The translations under genes were made by a program, and so were the position numbers. DNA of 64,000 nt from Glandiceps talaboti (taxonomy: Eukaryota; Hemichordata; Enteropneusta; Spengelidae), in contig NC_135563.1 of NCBI RefSeq assembly GCF_964340395.1, forward strand, positions 7,219,422 through 7,283,421. The letters are read 5' to 3'. The notes beneath the pieces were generated by a model. The model worked only from the letters and a program-made list of their open reading frames with translations. It was not told where the DNA came from and made no database searches. Every line of letters starts with the position of its first letter. The stretch's first letter is position 1. This document shows, one piece after another, positions 1 to 14,615 of this stretch.

Positions 1-656
1 CACAATCCAACGACAAACATTTCGAGACTCGTCGGTATATCATAATAACCAATTTGAAGGCTACTTGACTTTGAAGGAGTCCCTGGAGGGGCTATTAACT
101 GCACCATCTCGTCAACAATTCTTTAGACGTCAAACACCTATTCACAATTGTACATGTCAATTCCATTACACAATACTCGAAAGACTTAAAAAGCCACAGA
201 CCCTGGAATGAACGCTAGCACCAAGATCTATGCAGATCTATGCAGTATTAACCAATAAAATCGACGGCAAATCGTGCTAGTATATATGTTCTGACAATCA
301 AAGAAATCGCAGACCTCACAGACCTCACTTATCATTATACACATTTAGTAACACATTCCCTCTCTGCTCTATGATATAATTTAACGTTAACGCTGTCAAG
401 TATCGAAACCATCGAAACCCAAAATACGAGTATCTACAGAAAAAGACAGTTCCGGATCCAACTTTTCAGCGAGCCTCCCCACCCCACCCCTACCCCACCT
501 CTGTGGTGTGATATCATTATTTCACACATTTAGATAAACTTCTGTATATCTACCTGTGTCGGTCTTATACTGTCTTTTTTCACTGTATGTGTTGAAGTGA
601 TTGCTCGAATGAACAATCTTTGAATGCATGATGATTTTGTAAAATTAATATGGCTG

Positions 657-658
<2 letters not shown>

Positions 659-706
<48 letters not shown>

Positions 707-795
707 ATGTGTGTGTGTGCATGCTGTGTGCGTGTGCGCGTGCGTGTGCGCGTGTCTGCGTGTGTGCGTGTGCATGTGTTCGGGGGGGGGGGGGG
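659..795. repeat. (GT)n microsatellite plus poly-G run
   Basis: Pure GT dinucleotides run for about 45 bases, then decay into GT/GC/AT interruptions to about 779, followed by 14 consecutive G at 782-795. Predicted proteins here are artefacts of the repeat. Confidence 0.95.
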
Positions 796-943
796 TTAAA
801 ATAACTTGTATTCAAATAAAGAATGGAAAAAGCCCGGAAATTCGAAAAACTCTAAATGGCTAAATGTTGATAGGATCGGGTTTATATTGTAATAGCGAGA
901 TATCTAGATCTAAATAAATAAACCAGGACAATACACCCTGAAA

Positions 944-1205
944 ACTCAACTGCTGCTAAAAAAAGTTAACATAAGCGATGGAGATAGCACATGTACCTTA
1001 CTTGTAATTTCACTACACACATGCATCGATCAAGTCGCGCTTTGCTCTCAGGGTTTTAAGTCTCACTCTTGTAGAGTGAGGGCGTTCTTGCTGATGGTCA
1101 CCTATGTTCAGTAAAAGTCCAGAGCAATGAAAACTCTACGCAACTGCTGCTAAAAAAAAGTTAACATATAAGCGATGGAGATAGCACATGTACCTTACTT
1201 GTAAT
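944..1205. repeat. Direct repeat pair (~60 bp, offset ~190)
   Basis: A block at about 948-1003 recurs at about 1142-1205 in the same orientation with only small indels. Both copies share AGTTAACAT, then GCGATGGAGATAGC and CTTACTTGTAAT. The bases between them are unrelated to the repeat. Confidence 0.8.
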
Positions 1206-1835
1206 GTTGACGGACAATTTTGTTATTGTTTTACAAATGTATGGATACGGAATTGTTTACACCTTTACGAACATTTTAATTGCAAACTTTTTAGTCGTGG
1301 AAATTCTTGTGTAAAACTGTGTGTCCATTGTGCATACAATTTAGGTAAAGTTCTCGTATCGTAACTTTTATCACGTCTTTGTGTTGTTTTAATATTTGAC
1401 TTCGTAAACTTTAATTGATCTTATGTTTGAATAAATGTTATTGGGAATTCTTTTTTGATTAAAACTCACAATTGTGAGGTGTTGAGTCGTAAGGGTGGAT
1501 ATTTGGCATAACGGTGTAAATGTGTGTGAACTCTACCCTATATTCTCATCAAGAATATATACACTTCTGAATTTCAATGTTTGAGAAAACCTCGATTCTG
1601 TGGATCTTGTTTCCCAGAAACACTTTGTGTCTAGTACAAAAGGGGAATCCTATGTTTACTAAAGAATGTTGCAAGAGTTTATTTATGAATAAAATTGTCC
1701 TTTATATTTGGGACAGTTTCTCTTTGTGTAGCTCGGCAGACGATATGAATCCATGTGTGGCACATCTTGATTTGTCAAAGAATAGTAGAATAGTCCGATA
1801 GAGTAAAGGACTGTGGAAAGTGATCGGACCGGTTA

Positions 1836-1902
1836 CTGCGCCCTCTAACGCATGTATCCGAAAGTTATAGCTGCTTCGTAGAGGGCGCAGACCATGACGT
1901 CA
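1836..1902 (+). promoter_or_regulatory. SLU7 proximal promoter: inverted repeat and CRE-like site
   Basis: A perfect TGACGTCA palindrome, the CREB/ATF consensus, lies at 1895-1902, about 105 bases before the SLU7 start codon. Just upstream, a 12-base inverted repeat (CTGCGCCCTCTA at 1836-1847, its complement at 1879-1890) forms a short stem-loop or the remains of a small MITE. The CRE is seen in sequence; its use as a promoter element is inferred from position. Confidence 0.5.
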
Positions 1903-2006
1903 CGCATACGTTCAGTCGAGTAAGCTTGCTTGTTATTTTCCCTTGTCGAAATACACGTTATTTTAGGAAAAACTTCGGAAGTTTGTGAACACACTTATAT
2001 AGAACA

Positions 2007-5000
2007 ATGGCGTATATTGCCGGCGCAGCCGATAAAGTGCCATCGGCTGTGTTAAGGGCGGCAAAGAAGGAGAAAAATGAACAAATTGAAGAGGTAGATG
2101 AACCGAGACAGAAAAAACGAGAAGACTGGAGGAAAGCGAAAGAACTCGAAGAAGCAAGAAAGCTTGGAAAAATCCCAGCCTTGGTCGACGAAGAGGGCAG
2201 GTACGTCATTCTGAAGGGTTATACGAAGATTCACTGTATGATTTCATCCTATGAAAATCATTTTGTGGTAGTATTCTGGGCTGTACGTCATGCCATGGAT
2301 GCATTATTCGTTCACTAATACATCCATGATCACATGGGTCACGCAGACAGAGTTTGTTGTTGTACTTGCAGGGTCGTTGTGTTGACTATGTTGAGATTGT
2401 CTAGTCCTTTAGATCTTGTTTACCGCTGAAAATAGTCTCAGCAGTTTCCCCATCTATCGTAAATGGGCTCCATAAGCGTGTGATATAACCAAGTTGGATA
2501 TACTAGTATTAATCTCATGTGTTAGTGTGAGCACATTCCCAGTGATCATGATGATGATAGAGGAAATGTGGTCATTGTCCGTGGTTTCAATCATGGGTCA
2601 TGTACATGTATTACGTGTACAATGTAATACGTCCATGATTGAATGAAACCACCACCACTACTAGTAGTGTGGCCACATTCCCTCTATCATTCATCACAGA
2701 CATGATACTATATGTGATAGTAACTACATCTATGGTAGTAAATTGTGGATAGCCATGTATAGATCACATGCAGCAATTGTGGAGTACAAATACAATGTGT
2801 AGTACAAATACAATGTAAAAATGTGAACGGAGTACCTACTACATTAGTCCTGCTTGCATATGGAGTAATCCAGGACTTGATTCTGACAATTGTCCCTCCC
2901 TTCGTGTCAGTAATATCGACCTGTGCACCATCTACAAGCAGGACTACTAAGTTACGTATACACGTACATCACGTATGTTTCAAATGACTGTAAGCAGGTG
3001 TATGCTGTCTGGGAAGAACCTCTTTGCACTCAGAGCTGCAGTTCAAGTTGTATGATCTGAGGGAACAGGTCATCCTGACCCCTGTTATTGTTACCAAATT
3101 TTTACACACCCAAAGACATCTTCAACAGCGGGCAGTATTCGCAATGAAATGAATCAGATTCAGCCATTTTCTAGTAACATAACTCACAGACAGAAGAGTG
3201 ACAAGTAGTATTATTGTATGCTTATTCAAAGTTCCCATTGCCAAGATTAGATACCGAAATAACAATGTAGAAAGTAAAAATGATCAGTTTAACAATGGTA
3301 GTAAGTCAGCCATGTAGACACTCAATTAGCCATCCAAGGATACCCCCAAGCAAGTGAGGCATAGATTGAGTACAAATGTACACAGCAAAACAGTATCAGC
3401 AATATACATCAAAGTTATAACAGATGTATTTGTTTTTTGCTCATGTTGCATTATCATAGAAAACAAAACTCAAAAGTTTCATTCATTTCACACTACATGT
3501 TATTGTACCTACGGCAGGTGATAATGCTTAGGTCCAACCTTTGACCTGTGTGGTGTCATGTTTCATTCCAGGGACATCAACCCTCATATCCCACAATACA
3601 TTGCAGCGTCACCATGGTACCTTGGGTTTACCCAACCTACATTGAAGCATCAAAGACCACAGGAAGAAAAACAACGACAGTTCGATGGACTTAATGAGTG
3701 GTACAAAAGAGGAGTCAAGTTAGTAAGTGCAAAATGTCAATGCTGGTTTATTCTACATTTTACAGTGTAAACAGTGCATCCAAACATTACAGCAATACTT
3801 CTCAACTTTCATGTCACATTATTAGCTTTTCAAAGGGATTGAAGAATAAAAAACACCTACCCAAAGTACATGTACTACTGTAGCCATCATATTGAGAGGT
3901 ACTCATCTACTGTATTGGACAGGGCTCAAAATTAGCAGTAGTCCAGAGCTTATACACGACTAAACATTGTATCTAGACCACTACCAAATTAGCAGTAGTC
4001 TAGAGCTCATACACTACTAAACATTGTATCTAGACCACTACCAAATTAGCAGCAGTCCAGAGCTTATACGCTACTAAACATTGTATCTAGACCACTACCA
4101 AATTAGCAGTAGTCCAGAGCTCATACACTACTAAACATTGTATCTAGACCACTACCAAATTAGCAGTAGTCCAGAGCTTATACACTACTAAACATTGTAT
4201 CTAGACCACTACCAAATTAGCAGTGGTCCAGAACTTATACACTACTAAACATTGTATCTAGACCACTACCAAATTAGCAGTAGTCCAGAGCTTATACACT
4301 TCTAAACATTGTATCTAGACCACTACCAAATTAGCAGTAGTCCAGAGCTCATACACTACTAAACATTGTATCTAGACCACTACTAAATTAGTAGTAGTCC
4401 AGAGCTCATACACTACTAAACGTTGTATCTAGACCACTACCAAATTAGCAGTAGTCCAGAGCTTATACACTACTAAACATTGTATCTAGACCACTACTAA
4501 ATTAGCAGTAGTCCAGAGCTTATATACTACTAAACGTTGTATCTAGACCACTACCAAATTAGCAGTAGTCCAGAGCTCATACACTACTAAACATTGTATC
4601 TAGACCACTACTAAATTAGTAGTAGTCCAGAGCTCATACACTACTAAACATTGTATCTAGACTATCAAATTTAAATATACATGTACGGTAGTCTGTTAGA
4701 CCAATGGAAATCAAACACAGTACAATGAGGTGATGATACTCTTAATTTGAGCGAGGGCACTGCATTCTCATGGCCTAGTAGACTTTGTTGTTTGAATAAT
4801 GTTGAAATCCTGACAGACACATTATTTTGATATTTGTAGTCATCTATAGCAACCAAGTACAGGAAAGGAGCATGTGAAAACTGTGGATCACTAACACACA
4901 CAAAGAAAACTTGTCTTGAGGTAAGCTGCCGTTTATATGTACAGATAGTAGATCTGATGGGATGTATTCTAAATAGGAGTGTTGATAGATTGTCTATAAA

Positions 5001-8000
5001 CACAATCACATGATGATGTTGAACATGTCGAAGTTGTCTTGGCTTTAGTAAGGACTGAGCCATCCTGAGCTACTTCACTGACAGGAAGCCCAAGAACCAT
5101 GTTACAAATATAACTAAATAGATAAATAAAATAAACAAGCAAACAAACAAACAAAATTTGAATGGATAAATGAAATATCATTTTAACCTCATGGATAACA
5201 GTCTATAAACATGAATATATGTATATATGGGCCTGTATACTATTGAAATAATATATATGTTTCTGTTTGTACAGGTAGTATATATGAAAACAGTATATTA
5301 TTTATTTTTAGCTCCGCTGTCAGCGAAAGCTGAAAGCGTAGCTTTAGGTATAGGTGGGTATTGAGGTATAGAGAGTAGAGTGAATCATAGGTGTCCGTCA
5401 AACTTTTATATTTTTACTATCTACTCCGGAAGTGACAGTCGGAATTCTTCGATATTTGGTGTGCATGTTCCCTGGGGGGAGGCTATTCAGATTTGTTCAT
5501 GCCAAGTTGATCTGTGCCATTTTCAATTTTTTATGATTTTTTTTCATAAAATGTCATTTTCATCAACTCCTTGAAAACCTCTTATTAGATTGCTTTGATA
5601 TCTGGCGTGTTGATGCGCAGGGGGTAGCTTACTCAGATTTGTTAATTTCAAGTCAGCACATCCTCATTTTTATTTTTTATGATTTTTTTTTTGTAATTTG
5701 AAAAAAAAATGAATATGTTAATGAGCATAATGACCGACGCCATATTGGAAATCAGTCGACGAGACTTTAAGTAAACTGCCACTTTTCAAAAGACACTATT
5801 GACGTCAAACAAGCAATGTAATATGTGCTATAGTCATAATTCTACGCATTGGGCGCCCAAATGACAAGCGTTTGTTCGAAACAGGGTTGTAAACTTCAAA
5901 TCCAATTCTGCACCCTTCTACATAATCAGCCAGTCCGCAACATCCTCATTTGCATACTCTATCCTGATTCGACCAGAAGCTGTAGGTGACCTCATTTGAC
6001 CGAGCGATTTTCCACAGCAAGTATCTTGAGTATCAACACAGGACGTTCTTGGTACTCACTAAAATCACACTTCAGACCCACAGATAAAAGTGTGATGTTT
6101 TCAGATAACATGTAACTTGTGGTTAATTCTATATTGTCGTGCAATTTGGAATGACAGTGAACCAGAATTCAGACAACTTGCGTAAGGAAGGGCATGCCAG
6201 GCATGCGGTTGAAGTTATGGCCGACAGTTCACATTTAAAGTTAAACGACATGAACGTGTCTTGCCTTTCCAAAATGCAAATATTTGGCAAGTAAAAATAA
6301 TTAAAATAATTACAACTTTAATTTGGCTTCAGACTTTGCATTATGTTTTGCGTATCTTTCCCCGTTTTACATGTAAATCCGAAAAGGTTCTCTCTCATCA
6401 TGTCATCAGTGTCAGCGATCATACCGCGCGGGGCTGCTTTGAGTACGAGCGAAGTGAGGCATGTATGTTGAGGTATTTTGTTGAGAATTATAAATATTGC
6501 GAAATGTCAAGTACAAGGTTTAAATACAATGGAATGATGAAAAAAAATGGCAGAGTCTGCTGACAGGCGCCGGTCACAAGAAACACTGTGAATTAAAATA
6601 TCAGACGATGTATGTATTAATCGCCGACAATCCACCCGTATGCACGAGGGACTAACCTGGAAGCAAGTCGTTGTCAGCCATACGTTACAGTGGTAACATC
6701 GTCCGAGAAATCGCTGCGTTCAGAGTGTCATTATTCACAGAATTGTTGTTTTCGAGTGAAAACCCGTCTTGAATTGTATAACTCTAACAAATGAAGACAT
6801 GTCAAGTTATATTTTGAAAGTTGTATCGCTAGTTTGAGACGATTTTCTCACGTACTATAGTACTATCGAGGCTTACTTGGAAGTAGTAGGACCTTACTCC
6901 AGTTCATCGGGAAGTTTAGCCAGTCCGATAATTCTTTCTGGTTTAGTTTACAACACTTTTGATCACGCAGATTTTGTTGTTGTGATGAAAAGAAATAAAA
7001 AAAAAGATCATTTCAACCATTTCGTTGTGTTTTCTTTGTGAAAGGTAACCGAACATGAACGAGTGTTACCACTGTAACGTATGGCTGAGAATGACTCTCT
7101 TCCGGGTACTTGAGATTGTCGCCGTACGGAAACTAAGATGGCGATTAATACATTTCTTCCCTATATATATCTACCACAACTAGTACAAGTTGAATGTTGT
7201 TGACTTTGTAAATTTGTTAGAAAATTGAAATTCAAATTGCCTCAAAATTAGTTTAGATCCCTAGTTTATTTCATTCATCATTAAAATTTTCCAGGGTTAC
7301 AGCTGTAAGACACTGGAATTATTTATAGCCAACCTCAAAATCCTCTTTTTTTCTTTTTCTTGTGTGCATTTCCCAATCATTTTTTTCTGAGATTTTGTGC
7401 AATTTTTCATAACAGTAGATTTTTGTCATAAAATGGTGACTATGGTATAAAAGTACAATACATTACCAACTTCTGTGTAAAATGTGTTTTATAGTGAGAC
7501 ATCATATGAAACCACTAACCACTTTATTGCATCGCTAAAACAAAACTGCATAGTGAAGAGCTGAAGACCTGAACCACTTCTACATGTCACCAAAATAAAA
7601 AATTGAATTAAAAAAAAAACAGCGGAGCTATTCTGACCGATAGGTCGCTTGTTAATAGTATACCGGTGCGTACATACAAAAATATATATGTTTATAGATA
7701 GTTATCCATTAGTTTAAAATGATAGTTCATTTACCCATTCAAATTTTGTTTGTTTATTTAATTATTTGTGATGCTGTTCCTGGGCTCCCTGTGCTTCACC
7801 TTCAAATTTGTGTACACGTTCAGAAAACAAACAAGAAAGACATTGGAATGTGCACACGTGCGTTGGCATCGTCTGTCCAGAAGGCCAAACACATGACTTT
7901 GTTTTCTAAACTTGTCTTTATTTGTCGGTATTTTTTGAAGAACTACCCAATTGGAAAACCGAACAATTAGTTTACAGTTCTGTTTCCGTAAGAAAAATGG

Positions 8001-9308
8001 CAAAAACTTATCATGTATTTACAGTTACGTGTAGAACCGCCATTTCGAGGTAGCATCGTCTGATACAGAATTAACAGAACGCCTGGGTTGCTTCGAATCA
8101 CGTGACTATGACGCTACATGTATAGAACACACGTAAATACGTGCATCTAAACATCGCTAATGTGATGTACTCATTTACTGCTTATTTCAGTCTCAGTCAG
8201 TTGTTCCATGAAAACTGTTTATTAGATTCATGTGTCATTCAGTTGTACCTGTTATTCATACAAACAGAGACCAAGACGAGTTGGTGCCAAATTCACAGGT
8301 GAAGAAATAGCACCCGATGAACACTTACAACCGCAGCTAAGTTTTGATTATGATGGTAAAAGAGATAGGTGGAATGGATACAATCCTGCCGAACACACCG
8401 CTGTCATTGATGAATATGCTAAAATTGAAGACGCCAAGAAACAGTTGAAAGCAGAACAGTTACATGAAGATTTGCTGACAGGACAGATATCAGAAAGACT
8501 GACTAAGGTAGGATTTGACTAGGGTAGATGTATGTCTGTATGTATGAGAGTTTATTAACCAAGAAAATGGGATTATCAACAACAATGATTTGATCTTGAA
8601 TCTATTTCCTGAATGTGTTGCATTCCTCCTGGTATACATTTACAAGAAGGTTTACAAATCTATTAGGGTTGTCGGTTGCCAAGTGGTTGGCTCGTAAGCC
8701 TCTTACCTCTGCAGCCTGGGTTTGAACCTGCCAGGTGTTGGCTGGGTTTGATAAAATTTACCACACTGTAAGTAAGAAGAGTGTTGTTCAGTTTGACTCT
8801 ACCGTACAACGCAGGGTTTTCCCGGGTACTCCAGTTTCCTCCTGCACTAACACTGAACCAAAGGAGCCTATAAATGGGACTAGCTCCCATTGGTTATCTG
8901 ATAAATAAATGAATAAATATTGTGATCTTTGATTAATGGCGAGAGAAGTTTGACTTTTAAAATTTGAAAAAAAAAATGAGCAAGATTTTTTACTGTGTCT
9001 TGAACTCTTGTTATATTTGTTTGTACACAGGATGACAGTGAGGATGATGAAAAATATGCAGAGCATGCTCCTATGCCTGGCACAAACTTTGATACTAAAA
9101 GGTTAGTTTCTACAAAGTTGTTGTTACACTATACACACAGCACTTAATTCTTGGAATCTCGTTTGAGTTTGAGGAGTAGTGTTTGTGTTGATGTTTATTT
9201 TGAAGCTGTGATATATAATATGAAATGGATTATTCTTTCTTTCAGGCGTATTACAGTCAGAAATTTAAGAATCAGGGAAGACACTGCCAAGGTGAGTACT
9301 AGTATTAC

Positions 9309-9352
<44 letters not shown>

Positions 9353-9397
9353 TGTCTGTCTCTGTCTGTCTGTCTGTCTGCATCTGTATGATGTGTC

Positions 9398-9438
<41 letters not shown>

Positions 9439-12400
9439 CCAAATAATTTGATATTATAAATGGCATCAGCTGTAAATATTGTTAGATTTGTAGAAATACA
9501 AGTAGTGTGGTATTGCTATTTTGAAAGTGGTAGGAGTACAGTAGGGTTTCTTCTGTTAATTTTACAATTCAGTAAATTTTAGATCTGTGCCTACAATTTG
9601 GTTGCTTTATTTTGTAGGTGAATACATGGTGTTACCCGCCACTTCTACCAGGAACTTAGTACTACTGCCCTCAATGGCATGATTATGAAATGTTTGGTAG
9701 TGTAAGATTGTGCATGAAGAGTGTGCCCTCAATGGCCAACACTTGTACTACTTAGGGGTGTGACATTTTGCACAAAGTCTCCATCACTACCTTTATAATG
9801 CATTGAAGTTTTCAATATACACCTCTATCACTTTGTTTTATTCGACAGTATCTGCGGAATTTGGACCCTAATTCAGCCTACTATGATCCCAAGACTCGAT
9901 CCATGCGTGAAAATCCATATGCCCAGATTTCAAGGACAGCAGATGAGTAAGTAGGAAGTTGAAAACTAGGATTATTTTACATTCAGTTATATTTTGATGG
10001 AATAATAGTGTACTAATTCTATTACAAAATCTCAAATTGAATTTTATCTCATATTGAGTGTACCAATTCTATCACAAAATCCAAAATTATTTTTTTGTCT
10101 CGTGTTAAAATCTTTCTTGTTAACTTATATTGCACTTAAAATGAAAGTTAGAGGGCCAGTTCAGATTGGGATTAAAATTCAGCTGTGAAAAAACAGTTAT
10201 CTGGTGGAGCTATAGAAAAAGTCAGTCCAGAACAAAAGAATGATCATATGTAATCCTGATGGCTTCACCAATAAGATAACGTTAATGTGAGAACCTGGGA
10301 TTGAATCCCTGGCCTTTAAGTCAAAGTACTACTGCTGTATACGAGTTTAAATTCTTCAGGAAATGTAATATACAAGTGATTGTACAGCTTTGTACAGTCT
10401 GAATGTATTAAGTTGGCTTTTGCTTCAGTTAATGTCACAAAGGTGTTTGTGTAAATATGTATATACAATGTAATATTATCTTTGTAGATGCAAATCATAG
10501 AGTGTGGAATCCTTACACAATAGAAACATAGAAATTTTAGAGATTATTAAAGAAAGAAAGTACTTGAATGCATTTGTTACGAATCATTTCAAATAAACAC
10601 TCATAGTTACATCTCTTTATACGATATTTTCTATTCTGTACTTTTTTACAGACTTCCATATGCTGGTGATAATTTTGTACGAAGTGAGGGTGATACATCA
10701 AGAATGGCAACTGCACAATGTAAGTGATGAAAATTTGTTTGGTTTGATTGTCATTTGTTCCTATTAGTTTCAGTAAGTAGAATACAACTAGTACCTTTCA
10801 TTATGCAACAAAAATTACCCCCCCCCCCCCCAAAAAAAAAAAAAGAAAAAAAAAAGAAAAAAAAGGGGTAACTGGATTTAATAACGCAGTTTATGCTCCT
10901 GGCCCATCAACAAGTGAACACTTTTACCTTTGTATGACTGAAAGTGGATTAATTATATATTATTCCCCAATATTTTTTCTTCATTCAGCCAAGGAAAATA
11001 TGAGTGACCTAAGGGGCCTTTGTCACCACGAGCCACTGGATGAGTAGTGACAACCCTTAGGTCATGAGTATTTTCTGGCTGAACGAAGAAAAATGTTGGC
11101 GAATAACATAATTATATCAGTGCCAGTACTATCAAAGAAAAATCAGGGAAAGTACATGTAATGGTAATTTTGAATGTTTTGACTCATATTTCGAACACAG
11201 CAGAACCAGTGACATAGACACACATTGTTGTGACATAGACGTGCGTTGTTGTGACATAGAATGACCAGAGTATATATTCCATATTTTTTGTTGCACCAGG
11301 CTCGTGCATGGTATACACAATACTACTTTGATGACAATGTTGTAATTAATTTTTAAAAATGTATTTGATGACTACAGTGTTTGCATGGGAAGCATATGAG
11401 AAGGGAACAGATGTACATCTACAAGCAGAACCAACAAAGTTAGAATTATTACACAATGAATTCAAAGTAAGAAAAGAAGATTTTACAGAGGACCAAAAAC
11501 AAAATATCCTCCAAAAGGTAAGTCTAATGTTTATGACCATTTTAGCTTTTAGATCTGATATTGCATTGGTTAATGGTGTCTGTAAATATGGTCCATGATG
11601 GGCTTTGGTAGTCAAAATGATAAAAACTGGCATTTCTTGTGAGTCACCACATTGTAAGAGATAGCCAAAGGGAACACCAAATTTGATGCGTCACTACAAA
11701 TTGTATGCATCAGTAGCACGTCAAATTGGCTTCGAGAGGGCTCATAATATCACCATGGTCCTTATTTCAAACTTTATTTGCATGCATCTCAGACTCTCCC
11801 CAACGTAAAATTCTAGTTAATATATTTGTTATTATATGCACATACTTGTAATTTTTAACATACAAGTAGAATGGGTAAAAACATTTGCCATTTGAAAATT
11901 AAGTCATGCAAGAATGAAAATTCGCATTATAGCCATTCATCTCATCATATGCAAGGCTGTGAAATGAATGTTTTCATAAGTGCAATGATTTTATGGCGTC
12001 AAGAAGAACATATATGGAATATCCGTTCAAAGTACAAACTCTTGTATTTCAACTCAGAACAGTAACTGTTAACAGTATAGTTGATGAGATATAGTGACTG
12101 TAGACACAACTTCAATGATAAGTACATCTTGCTATTATATGTGTAAGATGTGCCATTAGAAATGTATATATTTAGAGAACATATTTGTGTGTATTCCATT
12201 GAAGTTATCCTTTCTCACATCACGTTATTCTTTATTTTAACAGTATGGTGGAGAAGAACATTTAGAAGCACCACCTAAACAGCTACTCCTGGCACAAACA
12301 GTAAGTATTGGTAGACTGTTATAAAACAGTTAGTTGTCATGGTAATTTGATGTTTACTCCTCACACAAATGGTTGGCAGTATGTCAAACATCTATGTTTT

Positions 12401-14545
12401 ACATGATAGACAAAATGCTTTAATTACACCACTGTTGTTAGGATATACATTTTTGTATCTTAAAAATGGCATCTCAGCAGTGTCACTCTCTCTCACTAGA
12501 CGATTGCAAATTTGGGGGAACTCCTAGGGTAATGACTTGAACAGTCGGGGACAATTGCTCAAATGGAGCCTGCAGGTGCTGTGTAGACTGTGATAGCCTG
12601 TAGACTGACTGGGAAAGTCTTGACAGGTTCACAGCGATGTGATAGGAGCATACAGCGTAGTTCTGTCGTGTAGTCCCAAACCTGAATGGATCTCTGTAGA
12701 AATGTATAATTGTGTTATGTCTGTGTATGTCTGTCTGTATAAAAAGAAATTTGCTTGAAGTAATTCCTAGGACCAAAATAAAAAAAAATTACTTAGAAAT
12801 GTAGGCAGTGTTTCCTTAGTTGGTTCACTAGATTTTGGAGTGTGCTATTTATACATAAAGTGTACTGAGCTGGTCAAAAAAAAGCAGCAACATCGAGCAA
12901 AAAAGAAATGCAGGCAACAGCTTTATATAAAATGTTATATTATTGTTTGCCTCGTAGGAAGACTATGTTGAATATTCAAGACATGGATCTGTGATAAAGG
13001 GACAAGAAAAAGCTAAGATGAAATCAAAGTATGAAGAAGATGTTTATATCAACAACCATACAGTAAGTATAGAGGAATTGTGTGTCCTTTCTGTATCCAG
13101 TGTGTACTATTCAAATTTCAATTATTCAAAATGTGATTGACTGCAAGATTTGTTGCCATGGGTACTCATCGCTGTTGTTGTCATCAGAAGCAGTGTAAAA
13201 CACTATTCTTGTAGTAAGACCTTAGATCTGCACTTTGGGAGTTATTGAATAAAGCTGAAAGATGATGAGTACCACTGTCTCGTCAGGCTAGCGCCCTCAG
13301 TGGTGACATTTGGTCTTTCTTAAAGTAAGCCGAATAGCCCATGGCTCTAGGCAGTTAGACTTTTTGAAATGGTAGATTGGGCTATGACTGCTGTCATTCC
13401 TATGTTAAACATACCTATGTTATTATGTTATTTTAGAGTGTATGGGGTTCTTTCTGGAGAGATGGTAGATGGGGCTATGACTGCTGTCATTCCTATGTGA
13501 AACATTCCTACTGTACTGGTGAGGCTGGTAAAGAAGTATCAGGCAGTTTGATGGGAGAACTGTTACCAAATACTTTTGTCCAGGAACAAGAAGAATCTAA
13601 ATCATTATTAGAGGTAAGGTCATGTGATACTCAACAAACAAACAAACACTGGAAGGATACTTCACAGATTTCTAGTTTTACGTTAGATGAAACTCGGAAC
13701 TACACTATAAACTCAGCCCCGTATACAAAGATCAGTGACTCTATTTGTGTCATATTCTCTTGTCGTTTGGTGTAGTTCTGAAAGGAATGTGAATAAATAC
13801 AAATTATATTTAGCATGAATCTTATGCATCAGTCTTCCAGCTATGTTCATCTGAGGGCAAAGTAAGGAAAATGGTAAAATCTGGTACAACTGGTGACATC
13901 ATACCATGCACAAATGGAACCTGTGACAAACTGGGAAAGTAAACAACTGAATTGGATTAATAACACTTGGTACATTTGATAACAACAGTTATATGGCCTC
14001 TTCACATAATAGTCCACATTCACAAACAAATTAGAAATTCCCCTGGCATTTCATGCACAGATAAAGTGGTCATAAAATTGTTCTTATCAAACCATGTGTG
14101 TAACCAAACCTTGGCTGTGTCAAGTATTATTTGTTTACTTTCCTTGTTTATAACATGTTCCATTCGTCCACAGTCTGATGTCAGCAGTTGTAAATATATG
14201 CACAGTTTACAAAGTATTATTTTGGAGGAATAAGTACGTTGAGGAAAAGCCACATTAGCTTTGGTAGATTATGGCTACATTTGTATATTTGTACCATGTT
14301 TATTCATTTTTGAAACATTGTGTATTTGACAATGTATGTTGTAATTATTATTTCTTTTAAAATGTAGCAACATCAAGAAAACATGGCTAAGAAAGATAGA
14401 AAGAAGAAAAAGAAGAAAAAGAAACATCCAAAATCTGATGATGAAGACAGTGAAGAAGAAGAAATCAGACTAAGAAGGGAGAGATTAAAGAAGGTATTTG
14501 GTTTTACCAGATTATATACACTTAGTTTGGACCATGACATACCTA

Positions 14546-14615
<70 letters not shown>

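Larger units (their letters stand above)
1..2006. other. Upstream intergenic DNA of SLU7
   Basis: No convincing exon is visible. The stretch holds a GT microsatellite with a G run, a diverged direct repeat and, near its right end, the proximal promoter of SLU7. Short open frames here are low-complexity (GT/CA) or lack family resemblance. Confidence 0.6.

Noticed and set aside
6180-6210. p53-like double half-site (GGGCATGCC then GGCATGC)
   Set aside because: Both half-sites deviate from the consensus and it lies inside a repeat in an intron.
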